The notes under the pieces: generated by a model
What the model saw: only the letters and a program-made list of their open reading frames with translations
Databases searched by the model: none
What the model was told of the DNA's origin: nothing
Assembly: GCA_017308235.1 (NCBI GenBank)
Contig: JAFKFL010000012.1
Coordinates: 296,144-360,143, forward strand
Length of the DNA: 64,000 nt
From: Alphaproteobacteria bacterium
GTDB taxonomy: Bacteria; Pseudomonadota; Alphaproteobacteria; Reyranellales; Reyranellaceae
Direction of reading: 5' to 3'
Part shown: in pieces, positions 34,056-42,125 of the stretch
Numbering within the stretch: the first letter of the stretch is position 1
Layout: each line of letters starts with the position of its first letter
Position numbers and translations under genes: made by a program

Positions 34056-34129
34056 GTGTCATCCCGAGGCCAAAGGCCGAGGGATCTTTACGGCCAGGGA
34101 AAGATCCTTCGCTACGCTCAGGATGACAC
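34056..34129. repeat. Palindromic intergenic repeat, family A copy 3
   Basis: gtgtcatcccgaggcc (from 34056) is matched by a right arm ending ctcaggatgacac (to 34129), with one outer mismatch and inner ggatctt/aagatcc arms. The left arm closely resembles the copy inside ccmH. Confidence 0.85.
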
Positions 34130-34156
34130 GGCTTCTTGGACCGCGAAGGCGAAGAA

Positions 34157-34180
34157 CCCCGATGCCTTCCGGCATCGGGG
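34157..34180 (-). terminator. Possible leftward terminator hairpin
   Basis: ccccgatgcc (34157-34166) pairs perfectly with ggcatcgggg (34171-34180) around a ttcc loop. Read leftward it is followed by ttctt. It might end transcripts from the small membrane protein gene about 300 bp upstream on that strand, but the T-run is short. Confidence 0.4.
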
Positions 34181-34375
34181 CCGTTCCACCCCGTTCGGCA
34201 CGATGGGGTATCATCCGCGCCGTCCGGATCCAGGTGGAACGTGTTCGTTTCGGGCCTACGTCGCCGGTCAGATTTCAGATGACGCGACGATTGCATCCCT
34301 GCTTTGCAGGCACGCATAGGTCTTCCCACAACCCGCCGTGCTAGGGAGGCCGCGTACAGTACAAAGGCCTCTCTG

Positions 34376-34412
34376 GCCCGACCGCGCGTTCGTTTGCGGT
34401 CGGGCTTTTTTT
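34376..34412 (+). terminator. Rho-independent terminator
   Basis: gcccgaccgc (34376-34385) and gcggtcgggc (34396-34405) form a perfect 10-bp stem with a 10-nt loop, followed directly by seven Ts. It terminates rightward transcription, either from the NTF2-like gene or from a small RNA encoded just upstream. Confidence 0.88.
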
Positions 34413-34476
34413 GCGCCTCGAAAGGGCGGCGGGCGAACCAGCGCCGTTTGCGCCTTAGAGCGTCAGGAGGCGGGCG

Positions 34477-34788
34477 CTACTTCGTGTCCGGCGTCGGGGC
34501 CGGCGCCGTGCCTGGGGTCGAATCGCCACTCGGCGCGCGGCCAGGTGCGCTGCCCGGGCCGCCGGGGGAGTTCAGCGGCGTCGGGGTTTTCATCGGTTGC
34601 TCCTTGGTAACTGGCACCTGCGCCTGGTTCTGATCCAAGGGCTTGTGGTTGAAATAAAGCAGGCCGCCAATCACGCCGATCGCCACCAGGATGGCCAGCA
34701 GGATGTACGGGCCACGGCCGCTGTCGACAGGTTCGAAGCGGGAATTGCCGTAAGGGTCAAAGGGGTCGCGGTTGTTGTAGTCGGACAT
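34477..34788 (-). CDS. Small single-pass membrane protein with Pro-rich tail, unknown function
   Basis: A 103-residue protein with a polar N-terminus (SDYNNRDPFDPYGNSRF), one membrane helix (about 27-45, YILLAILVAIGVIGGLLYF) and a low-complexity Pro/Gly/Thr/Ser tail. The start is supported by an aggag ribosome site 6 nt upstream. No family is recognised; small proteins of this layout occur in many alphaproteobacteria. It is divergent from the flavoprotein gene at 34899. Confidence 0.65.
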   Translation of the reverse strand: MSDYNNRDPFDPYGNSRFEPVDSGRGPYILLAILVAIGVIGGLLYFNHKPLDQNQAQVPVTKEQPMKTPTPLNSPGGPGSAPGRAPSGDSTPGTAPAPTPDTK

Positions 34789-34898
34789 GGGGTTCTCCTC
34801 GTTTTGGCCTCCCTGTCCAACGCCGGTCCGGCGGCAGGAGTTGCCCGATTTGCCACGCCCTGTGCTAGGGTTTTCGTCTGTCCTGGAGGGAACCTTTC

Positions 34899-35564
34899 AT
34901 GCCCGACGCCCTTTCACCGTCTTCCAGCCCCGCGACGCTCGGTCCCGAGGAGGCCCGGGCCCTGGTCGGCTCCTATCCGCCGGTGAGTGCGCTGGCGGAA
35001 AAGAAGGACATCGGCCGCATCGATCCGCACATCCGCCGCTATATCGAGCTGTCGCCGATCTGCTTCCTCGCCACCTCGGACACCGAGGGCCGCGAGGATG
35101 TGACGCCGCGCGGCGACCCGCCGGGTTCGTTCAAGGTGCTGGACGAAAAGACCATCGCCATCCCCGACCGGCCGGGCAACAACCGGCTCGATACGCTGAA
35201 GAACCTGCTGGTGAACTCGGAAGTCGCGCTGATCTTCCTGCTGCCGGGCATCAACGAGACGGTGCGGCTCGCCGGCACCGCGAAGCTCTCGGTCGATCCC
35301 GAGCTGCTGGCCTCGATGGCGGTGCAGGGCAAGGCGCCCAAGTGCGCCATCGTCGTCTCGGTGCGCCAGGCCTATCTGCACTGCGCCAAGGCGTTGATCC
35401 GCTCCAAGCTCTGGAGCGGCGACTATGCCCAGCCCAAGACCGCCTTCCCCTCGATCGCGCGCATCATCGGCGATCAGCTCGGCATGAGCGAAGCCGAAAA
35501 GGCGGCAGGCGATGCGCGCGTCGAACGCGGCTATCGCGAATCGCTGTGGGAGCCGATGAAGTAA
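34899..35564 (+). CDS. PPOX-type flavoprotein (pyridoxamine 5'-phosphate oxidase fold, MSMEG_1061-like)
   Basis: A 221-residue protein with a split-barrel FMN-binding fold. It shows SPICFLATSDTEGREDVTPRGDPPGSF, then IPDRPGNNRLDTLKNLLVNSEVALIFLLPG and NETVRLAGTAKLS, which match MSMEG_1061-type FMN-dependent enzymes. YLHCAKALIRSKLW near the C-terminus is also typical. The substrate is unknown; relatives bind F420 or FMN. It stands alone, followed by a family C palindrome. Confidence 0.85.
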   Translation: MPDALSPSSSPATLGPEEARALVGSYPPVSALAEKKDIGRIDPHIRRYIELSPICFLATSDTEGREDVTPRGDPPGSFKVLDEKTIAIPDRPGNNRLDTLKNLLVNSEVALIFLLPGINETVRLAGTAKLSVDPELLASMAVQGKAPKCAIVVSVRQAYLHCAKALIRSKLWSGDYAQPKTAFPSIARIIGDQLGMSEAEKAAGDARVERGYRESLWEPMK

Positions 35565-35576
35565 CTCAGAGTTTTT

Positions 35577-35660
35577 TGGACCGCGAGCCTCCGGCTCGCT
35601 CACACTCATGCGGCGCATTCACATGCGCATTGAGCGAGCGGGACGCTCGCGGTCCGGAAG
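35577..35660. repeat. Palindromic intergenic repeat, family C copy 2
   Basis: ggaccgcgagcctccggctcgctc is mirrored by gagcgagcgggacgctcgcggtcc, with slight arm divergence and a longer centre containing a second small palindrome (atgcggcgcattcacatgcgcat). It fills the gap between the flavoprotein and the MetX-like gene. Confidence 0.88.
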
Positions 35661-35684
35661 AACGCTCCCAGCGGAGAGAGTCCC

Positions 35685-36668
35685 ATGAAAACCAGCGAAG
35701 GCATCTTCGAGTGTGGCGACGTGAGCCTGCAGCGCGGCGGCACGCTCAAGGCCGCGCGCATCGTCTACAAGACCTTCGGCACGCTCTCGCCCCAGCGCGA
35801 CAACGTCATCGTCTATCCGACGAGCTACACGGCGCATCACACCGATATTGAATGGCTGGTGTCGCCCGAGCACTGCCTCGACCCCAGTCGCTATTTCATC
35901 GTCATCCCGAACATGTTCACCAACGGCCTCTCTTCGTCGCCGTCGAACACGCCTGATTTCAAGACAACGTCTCCCGGGGTCACGACCTACGACAATGTCA
36001 TGCAGCAGCGCCGGCTCATGAACGAGCTGTTCGGCGTCGATCGCGTGAAGATGGTCTACGGCTGGTCGATGGGTGCGCAGCAGGCCTATCACTGGGCCGC
36101 GCTGTGTGGCGATGCGGTCGAGCGCATCGTGGTCAACTGCGGCTCGGCCAAGACGGCGCAGCACAATCTCGTCTTCCTCGAGGGCGTGCGCGCAGCGGTG
36201 GGCGCGGCGCGGACTCCGGAGGAGGGCGTGCGCGCCATGGGCCGCATCTATGCCGGCTGGGCGTTGAGCCAAACCTTCTATCGCCGCGAGATGTGGCGCG
36301 GGCTGGGCTTCAAGGATCTCGAGGATTTCCTGGTGCGCGGATGGGAGGACAATTTCCTGCGCCGTCCGGCGGCCGACCTGATGGCCCAGCTCTGGACCTG
36401 GCAGAACGGCGATATCTCCGCCAACGACCTCTATCGGGGTGATCTCGCCATGGCGTTGGCCGGCATCAAGGCCAGGGTCCTGCTGATGCCGTCGGCCACC
36501 GATCTCTATTTCCAGACCGACGATAATCGCGCCGAGCTGCCGCATCTCAAGAACGCGAAGCTGGCCGAGATCCCCTCGGTGTGGGGCCATCGTGCCGGCA
36601 ATCCGCGCGACAATCCCGAAGACGCCGCCTTCCTCGACAAGCACGTGACTGCGCTGCTCGAGTCTTGA
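35685..36668 (+). CDS. Alpha/beta-hydrolase, MetX/homoserine acetyltransferase-like
   Basis: A 327-residue alpha/beta-hydrolase fold protein. It starts GDVSLQRGGTLKAARIVYKTFGTL, as in homoserine O-acetyltransferase relatives. The nucleophile elbow is VYGWSMGAQQAYHWA, the acid is near MPSATDLYFQTDDN, and the distal His is in SVWGHRAGNP. The oxyanion-region NMFTNGLSSSPSNT also fits the family. Without the acetyl-CoA site being distinguishable by eye, a hydrolase is as likely as an acyltransferase. It is flanked by family C palindromes on both sides. Confidence 0.82.
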   Translation: MKTSEGIFECGDVSLQRGGTLKAARIVYKTFGTLSPQRDNVIVYPTSYTAHHTDIEWLVSPEHCLDPSRYFIVIPNMFTNGLSSSPSNTPDFKTTSPGVTTYDNVMQQRRLMNELFGVDRVKMVYGWSMGAQQAYHWAALCGDAVERIVVNCGSAKTAQHNLVFLEGVRAAVGAARTPEEGVRAMGRIYAGWALSQTFYRREMWRGLGFKDLEDFLVRGWEDNFLRRPAADLMAQLWTWQNGDISANDLYRGDLAMALAGIKARVLLMPSATDLYFQTDDNRAELPHLKNAKLAEIPSVWGHRAGNPRDNPEDAAFLDKHVTALLES

Positions 36669-36670
36669 TT

Positions 36671-36736
36671 CTTCCGGACCGCGAGCGTCCCGCTCGCTCA
36701 TGAATCTGAGCGAGCGAGACGCTCGCGGTCCGGAAG
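36671..36736. repeat. Palindromic intergenic repeat, family C copy 3
   Basis: cttccggaccgcgagcgtcc... (36671-36700) pairs with its complement at 36707-36736 with one mismatch (ggg versus gag), around a 6-nt loop. It starts 2 nt after the stop of the MetX-like gene. Confidence 0.9.
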
Positions 36737-36798
36737 AGCATGAATACCGGGAGGGCCGCGGATAGAGGGCCAGGCATCGATCGATCAAAGCTCGATCG

Positions 36799-38004
36799 AT
36801 GGAACAGCTTTTATCCGAACGCACGAGCGACAAGCGGACGCTCTCGCTTCCGTTGACGTTTTTGCTGGCGCTTTCCTGCGGTCTCGTCGCGGCCAACCTC
36901 TACTACGCCCAGCCGCTGATCGATCCGATCGCCAGGACTTTTAGCATCCCGGCAAGTGCCGGCGGCTTGATCGTCACGCTGACGCAGCTCGGTTACGGCT
37001 GCGGCCTCATCTTGCTGGCGCCGCTGGGTGACGTGGTCGAGAATCGGACGCTCGTGGTTGCGACGCTCGGCATTGGCCTGCTCGCGTTGCTGGCGATGAC
37101 GGTCGTGTCGAGCGCCACGCCGTTCCTGGTGGCGACCCTTGCGCTTGGCATCGCGGTGACGGCCGTGCAGCTCCTGCTACCCTATGCAGCGCACTTCACC
37201 ACCGATCGCAACCGCGGACAGGTGATCGGCGCGCTGACGAGCGGGCTGATGCTGGGCATCATGCTGGCGCGTCCGGCCGCGAGTCTCGTCACCTACTGGT
37301 TCGGCTGGCGCGCCATCTTTGCGCTTTCGGCGGTCGCGATGGCCTTGATCGCCGCCGTCCTTGCGATGGGCATGCCGGCCTTCCGACCCCGCGCGACGTC
37401 GAGCTACCGCGCCATCCTCGCTTCGCTGCCGACGTTGCTGCGCGAGGTGCCGATCCTGCGCCGCCGGTTGGCCTACCACGTGCTGCTGTTCGCCGGCTTC
37501 AGCCTGTTCTGGACGGCGGTGCCGCTGCTGCTCGCCGGCCCCGGGTTTGGATTGAGCCAGCGAGGCATTGGACTCTTCGCCTTCGCCGGTGCCGCCGGCG
37601 TGGTGACGGCACCGATTGCCGGCCGCATCGCCGATCGCGGCTGGACGCGGCCGGCCACCGGCTGCGCGATCGCGCTGGTGATCGCGTCCTTCGCCCTCGC
37701 CTGGTGGGGCGGCGAGGCGCGCTCCGTGGCGGCACTGGTGGCCGCGGCGGTGCTGGTCGATGCCGGGCTGGTGCTGAATTTCGTGCTGAGCCAGCGCGCG
37801 ATCTACGAGCCGAGGCCCGAAAGTCGTGGCCGGATCGGCGGCCTCTTCACCGCCCTGTTCTTCCTGGGCGGCGCGGCGGGCTCCGCGACGGCCGCCTCCA
37901 GCTTTGTCGCCGGCGGCTGGCCACTGACTGCCTGCATCGGTCTCGGCCTCGCCGCCCTGGCCCTCCTCCTCTATGCCCGGGAATTCGCAGTCCGATCTGC
38001 CTAA
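36799..38004 (+). CDS. MFS transporter (drug/metabolite exporter type)
   Basis: A 401-residue, twelve-helix major facilitator. It opens FLLALSCGLVAANLYYAQPLIDPI, a pattern of the YnfM/NepI-like DHA1 exporters. The loop 2-3 motif appears as LLAPLGDVVENRTLV, and the domain-linking region and C-half follow (GRIADRGWTRPATG, ESRGRIGGLFTALFFLGGAAGSA). The substrate is unknown. It is separated from the next operon by a Fur box, so it is probably not part of the iron regulon transcript. Confidence 0.88.
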   Translation: MEQLLSERTSDKRTLSLPLTFLLALSCGLVAANLYYAQPLIDPIARTFSIPASAGGLIVTLTQLGYGCGLILLAPLGDVVENRTLVVATLGIGLLALLAMTVVSSATPFLVATLALGIAVTAVQLLLPYAAHFTTDRNRGQVIGALTSGLMLGIMLARPAASLVTYWFGWRAIFALSAVAMALIAAVLAMGMPAFRPRATSSYRAILASLPTLLREVPILRRRLAYHVLLFAGFSLFWTAVPLLLAGPGFGLSQRGIGLFAFAGAAGVVTAPIAGRIADRGWTRPATGCAIALVIASFALAWWGGEARSVAALVAAAVLVDAGLVLNFVLSQRAIYEPRPESRGRIGGLFTALFFLGGAAGSATAASSFVAGGWPLTACIGLGLAALALLLYAREFAVRSA

Positions 38005-38015
38005 GGCACCCAGAC

Positions 38016-38032
38016 TTGCGAATAATTCGCAA
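38016..38032. promoter_or_regulatory. Fur box ahead of the ECF sigma/FecR/TonB operon
   Basis: ttgcgaataattcgcaa is a perfect 7-3-7 palindrome matching the alphaproteobacterial Fur/Mur consensus (TGCnAATnATTnGCA type). It lies 37 nt before the sigma factor ATG, where it would block transcription under iron-replete conditions. Confidence 0.82.
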
Positions 38033-38068
38033 TCGCGTTAAGGCCATGGGATCGACCAACGGGAGCCC

Positions 38069-38575
38069 ATGGCCGACGACCACCGCCTGCTGTCCAGCTT
38101 CGCCGAACATCGCTCGGCCCTGCTGCGCTTCCTGCGTCGGCGGCTCGGCAATGCGGCACTGGCCGAGGATCTGACGCAGGAAACCTGGCTGCGGGCGGCT
38201 AATGCCCGGGGCGCGGCCGCGATCGACAACCCCCGCGGCTACCTGTTCTCGATCGCCTCCAACCTCGCCCTCGACCACCAGCGCCATGTCGGCCATCGCG
38301 TCGAGCTGCAGGCCGTGGCCGAGGTCGTCGAGGCGGTGGCCGACCACCAACCGTCGCCGGAGAACGTCGTCCTCTATCGCAGCGAGTTCGCGCGCTTGCT
38401 GCGGGTGGTCGACCAGCTGTCGCCGCGCTGTCGCGAAGTCTTCGTCCTGGGCAAGTTCGAGGGGCTGAGCCTGGCCGAGATCAGCCAGCGCCTTGGCATC
38501 AGCCGCAACACGGTGGTGACCCACATGGTCAATGCGCTGGCGGCCATCGAGCGCGAGATGGCGTCGGACACATAG
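38069..38575 (+). CDS. FecI-like ECF RNA polymerase sigma factor
   Basis: A 168-residue ECF sigma factor. Region 2 contains LEDLTQETWLRAA-type sequence (LAEDLTQETWLRAANARG) and NPRGYLFSIASNLALDHQR; region 4 contains LSPRCREVFVLGKFEGLSLAEISQRLGIS. With the FecR-like protein just downstream it forms a cell-surface signalling pair that switches on the TonB receptor gene when ligand is bound. The ATG at 38069 follows a ggga site. A Fur box lies directly upstream. Confidence 0.93.
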   Translation: MADDHRLLSSFAEHRSALLRFLRRRLGNAALAEDLTQETWLRAANARGAAAIDNPRGYLFSIASNLALDHQRHVGHRVELQAVAEVVEAVADHQPSPENVVLYRSEFARLLRVVDQLSPRCREVFVLGKFEGLSLAEISQRLGISRNTVVTHMVNALAAIEREMASDT

Positions 38576-38660
38576 TTGTTACCGACTCACGCCGGGTCGC
38601 GTCTCGGGCGTCTAACGGATAAGGAAGACACGATCGGCGGACCGCCCGCCGCGGAGCATC

Positions 38661-39599
38661 ATGTCGGATCATGTCCGGGACCCGCTGATCGAGGAGGCGT
38701 TGCGCTGGCTGGTCGTGCTGCGCGATCCGTCCGCCGGCGAAGACGATCGCCGCGCCTTCGATCTGTGGCGCGCCGCTGATCCCGCGCATGAGGCGGCATG
38801 GCGACGAGCGCAGGAGGTCTGGACGCGCGCCGATATCCTGGCGCCCGCAATGCAGGGCCGGGCATCATTGCCACCCGCCCGCCGGTGGAGCCGGCGGCGC
38901 TGGCTGCAGGCGATGGCCGTGAGCGCGGTGGTGATTCCGGTCGGCCTTCTGCTCGTCCGCTCCAACTTTTTTGCCGACTTCCGCACGGCCGCCGGTGAAC
39001 GCCGCACGATCAACCTCGGGGATGGCTCGACCGTCGAGCTGGCGGGCGCCAGCGCCCTGTCGGTCTCTTTCGATGCCAACAGCCGCCGCCTTCGGCTTGT
39101 TGCGGGCGAGGCTTTCTTCGACGCGGCCCCTGAGGCGCGGCCCTTCCTGGTCGAGGCTGGTGCGGGTCGCGTCAGCGCTCTTGGCACAGCCTTCGACATC
39201 AAGCTCGCCGAGGCGTCGGTGACCGTGGCGGTGTCGAAGAACCGCGTCTCCGTTTCGATCGACGGAAGCCCCGGCACCATTGTCGAGCAGGGACAGGTGG
39301 TGCGTTACACCGCAACGCGCATCGAAACTCCACAGGCGGCGGACCTGGGCAAAGTCGAAGCCTGGCGGCGCGATCGCCTGATCTTCCAGGACGCACCGCT
39401 CGGCGAGGTGATTGCCGATCTCGAGCGATGCCGCGGTGGCCGCATCGTCCTTACCGATGCGCGGCTGCGCGCGATACCGGTGACGGCCGTGTTCGACACC
39501 CGACAGACCGATGCCGCGCTGGCCACCATCGCCGGTACGTTGCCCATCCGCGTGCGCCGATTCACCGATTTCCTGGTCGTCCTCTCGCCCCGCAATTGA
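38661..39599 (+). CDS. FecR-family anti-sigma/signal transducer
   Basis: A 312-residue protein with a cytoplasmic N-terminal anti-sigma domain (EEALRWLVVLRDPSAGEDDRRAFDLWRAADPAHEAAW), one membrane helix (about 92-110) and a periplasmic FecR domain. Diagnostic strands are GERRTINLGDGSTVELAGAS, RRLRLVAGEAFFDA and VSALGTAFDI. It relays receptor occupancy to the sigma factor. A gap of 85 nt separates it from the sigma gene. Confidence 0.93.
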   Translation: MSDHVRDPLIEEALRWLVVLRDPSAGEDDRRAFDLWRAADPAHEAAWRRAQEVWTRADILAPAMQGRASLPPARRWSRRRWLQAMAVSAVVIPVGLLLVRSNFFADFRTAAGERRTINLGDGSTVELAGASALSVSFDANSRRLRLVAGEAFFDAAPEARPFLVEAGAGRVSALGTAFDIKLAEASVTVAVSKNRVSVSIDGSPGTIVEQGQVVRYTATRIETPQAADLGKVEAWRRDRLIFQDAPLGEVIADLERCRGGRIVLTDARLRAIPVTAVFDTRQTDAALATIAGTLPIRVRRFTDFLVVLSPRN

Positions 39600-39613
39600 G
39601 TCCCGGCCGCCGC

Positions 39614-39629
39614 CGCAAAGAAATTTGCG
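39614..39629. promoter_or_regulatory. Short inverted repeat ahead of the TonB receptor gene
   Basis: cgcaaa-gaaa-tttgcg is a perfect 6-bp inverted repeat 54 nt before the receptor ATG. It shares the GCAAA/TTTGC half-sites of Fur boxes but has a 4-nt centre, so it is a weak candidate operator. Confidence 0.35.
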
Positions 39630-39683
39630 ATCGGCTTCATGCTCTTTCCGTCCTGATCCGTCCTAGGGGCGAGAGGGACGGGT

Positions 39684-42119
39684 ATGAGTTCGGTGGAGAA
39701 GGCCGCCCAGGTAGCGTGGGCGGGAGCTGCAGCTTTTTGCTTTGTGATGACTCCGACGGTCATCGCGCGGGCAGACACGACATCCGATTCGAGCGAGGCG
39801 CGGACCGCGACGCAGGCCTTCGACATCGCGCCGCAGCCGCTGGCCTCGGCGCTGATCCGCTTCAGCGAAACGACCGGCGTCCAGCTCTTCTTCGATGCCT
39901 CGATGGCCCGCGATCTGCAATCGCCGGGCGTGAAGGGGACGCTTACGGCTGAGGACGCGCTCGGTCGTTTGCTGTCGGGAACCGGCCTCAGCTATCGCTT
40001 CACGAACGCAACGACGGTCACGTTGCAGAAGGCGGCGGCAGGCAGCGGCCAATCCGGTGCGGTCCAACTGGAGCCCGTGGTGGTCCAGGGAACGCGCCTG
40101 GAAACCGCAACTGGCCCCGTAAAGGGGTTCGTCGCCCACCAGAGCGCCACGGCGACCAAGACCGATACGCCGCTTCTGGAAACACCGCAGGCTGTCACCG
40201 TCATCGGCCGCGACCAGATGCAGGCGCAGAACGCGCAGACGGTGAGCGCCGCGGTGCACTATGCATCCGGCGTCGCCAGCAACTCCGTCCCTGTCGACCC
40301 CCGCTATGACTGGATTCGCGTGCGGGGTTTTGCGGTCCCGCTCTATCTCGACGGCATGCTGCTGCCGACCGATCCGTCGCGCTTCGCCCAGATGCGTGTG
40401 GATCCGCTGGGGCTCGAGCGGATCGAGATCCTGCGCGGCCCCTCCTCGGCGATCTATGGCCAGGTCCCCCCGGGTGGCCTGCTGAACCTGGTGAGCCTGC
40501 GGCCGCCCAGCGAGCCCGTGCACACGATCGAACTGCAGGGCAACAGCTTTGGCAACATGCAGGCCGGCTTCGATGTCGGCGGCCCGCTCACCGAGGACGG
40601 CCAGTTCCTCTATCGCCTGACCGGTCTCCTTCATCGTGGCGGCACGCAGATCACCTATTCGGACGACAACCGGAACATGATCCAGCCGGCCTTCACGTGG
40701 CGCCCAGACTCGAATACGAGCCTGACCGTGCTTGGCTCGTTCCAGAACGACTGGGGGGGCTTTGGCAACCAGTTCCTGCCGGCCCAGGGAACGCTGTTGT
40801 TCAATCCCAATGGCATGTTGCCGATGAGCGCGTTCGTCGGCGATCCGAATTACAATAGCTTCACACGCACCCAGTACTGGGTTGGCTATCAGTTCGAGCA
40901 TCGTTTCAACGACGCAATAACGGTTCGCCAGAACCTGCGCTACGCGTCGGTCGACTCCGGGACCGAGGCGTATATCGGTACGGGGTTGCAGCCCAATCTG
41001 ACCACGCTCAACCGCATCGCCTATCTCGTTCCCCAGGCGGCGCAGAACGTCACCATGGACAACCAGGCGCAGGTGAAGTTCACCACGGGCCCGCTGTCGC
41101 ACACGATGTTGGCCGGGTTCGACTATGTTCATTCCGGTGTCCAGACCCAGACGGGAATTGGGCCGGCGCCGCCGCTGCAGAACATGTTCAATCCGGTTTT
41201 CGGCCAGCCGGTGACAGTGCCCAACATCACCATCAGCACCTCGCAGCGGCAGAACCAATACGGTCTCTATCTGCAAGACCAGATCGCGCTCGACCATTGG
41301 CGGCTGACCTTGAGTGGCCGCCACGACTGGGTCGATGCAGCGACGCAGGATTACATGGCGCATACGACGGCGACGCAGACCACGTCCGCTTTCTCCGGTC
41401 GCGCCGGCCTGAATTATGTTTTCGACTTCGGCCTTTCGCCCTATGTGTCCTATTCAACGTCGTTCCAGCCGACGATCGGCACGACGTTCGACGGCACACC
41501 CTTCCAGCCGACTCGTGGCCAGCAATATGAAGTCGGCTTGAAATATCAGCCGTCGGACAGCAGCCTCTCGGCCAGCCTTGCTGCCTACCGGCTTACTCAG
41601 CAGAACGCGCTGACCATTGATCCGGCGCATCCGGGATTCAGTGTGCAATCGGGCGAAGTGACGGCACAAGGGATCGAATTCGACGTCGCCGCTACGCTGC
41701 CGCGCGGCGTCAATATCGTCGGTTCCTACAGCTATACCGACGCCCGGGTGACGCAGAGCAACGGCCCTGATCTCGGTAAGCAGCTCACTTCCGTTCCGCA
41801 GCATCAGGGATCGCTGTGGTCCAACGCCGTTCTCCAGGAGGGGCGCCTGCGCGGCCTGGGCTTTGGGGCGGGCTTTCGTTACATCGGCGCGAACTATGGC
41901 GATACGACCAACACGCTTTTGCTGCCGGGCTACGTCGTAGTCGATGCGTCGCTCAGCTATGAGCTGGGTGAGCTCAATCCCAAACTCGAAGGGGCAAAGG
42001 TCGCCCTGAACGCCACCAATCTGATGGACACGCGCTATGTCGCCCTTTGCAGCAGCGCGTCTGCCTGCTTCTACGGGGCGAGCCGCCAGGTGACCCTCAC
42101 GATGCGCTATAGCTGGTAA
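39684..42119 (+). CDS. TonB-dependent siderophore receptor with N-terminal signalling (STN) domain
   Basis: An 811-residue outer-membrane receptor. After a signal sequence, the STN domain spans residues about 45-115 (FDIAPQPLASALIRFSETTG, VKGTLTAEDALGRLLSGTGL). The plug follows (ETPQAVTVIGRDQMQAQNA, IRVRGFAVPLYLDGMLL, RIEILRGPSSAIYGQVPPGG), then a 22-strand-type barrel with a terminal aromatic residue (MRYSW). The STN domain matches the sigma/FecR pair upstream, so it both imports a ferric siderophore and signals. The ligand is unknown. Confidence 0.95.
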   Translation: MSSVEKAAQVAWAGAAAFCFVMTPTVIARADTTSDSSEARTATQAFDIAPQPLASALIRFSETTGVQLFFDASMARDLQSPGVKGTLTAEDALGRLLSGTGLSYRFTNATTVTLQKAAAGSGQSGAVQLEPVVVQGTRLETATGPVKGFVAHQSATATKTDTPLLETPQAVTVIGRDQMQAQNAQTVSAAVHYASGVASNSVPVDPRYDWIRVRGFAVPLYLDGMLLPTDPSRFAQMRVDPLGLERIEILRGPSSAIYGQVPPGGLLNLVSLRPPSEPVHTIELQGNSFGNMQAGFDVGGPLTEDGQFLYRLTGLLHRGGTQITYSDDNRNMIQPAFTWRPDSNTSLTVLGSFQNDWGGFGNQFLPAQGTLLFNPNGMLPMSAFVGDPNYNSFTRTQYWVGYQFEHRFNDAITVRQNLRYASVDSGTEAYIGTGLQPNLTTLNRIAYLVPQAAQNVTMDNQAQVKFTTGPLSHTMLAGFDYVHSGVQTQTGIGPAPPLQNMFNPVFGQPVTVPNITISTSQRQNQYGLYLQDQIALDHWRLTLSGRHDWVDAATQDYMAHTTATQTTSAFSGRAGLNYVFDFGLSPYVSYSTSFQPTIGTTFDGTPFQPTRGQQYEVGLKYQPSDSSLSASLAAYRLTQQNALTIDPAHPGFSVQSGEVTAQGIEFDVAATLPRGVNIVGSYSYTDARVTQSNGPDLGKQLTSVPQHQGSLWSNAVLQEGRLRGLGFGAGFRYIGANYGDTTNTLLLPGYVVVDASLSYELGELNPKLEGAKVALNATNLMDTRYVALCSSASACFYGASRQVTLTMRYSW

Positions 42120-42125
42120 ACCCTA

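Larger units (their letters stand above)
34130..34476. other. Non-coding stretch holding hairpins; no credible protein gene
   Basis: Between the NTF2-like gene and the leftward small membrane protein there is no convincing coding frame. The stretch contains a perfect 10-bp hairpin at 34157-34180, a possible weak promoter (TTGCAT at 34291, ATA-type -10 near 34315), a gggaggcc/ggcctctc stem around 34345-34374, and a strong terminator at 34376-34412. This could be a small RNA of about 90 nt ending at the terminator; I recognise no RNA family. Confidence 0.4.

Noticed and set aside
34200..34412. 6S RNA or tmRNA gene
   Set aside because: I could not match the conserved features of either family, so only a generic small RNA is proposed.
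39663..41363. Minus-strand frame of about 566 codons inside the TonB receptor gene
   Set aside because: Composition-driven antisense frame; the plus strand carries full receptor motifs.
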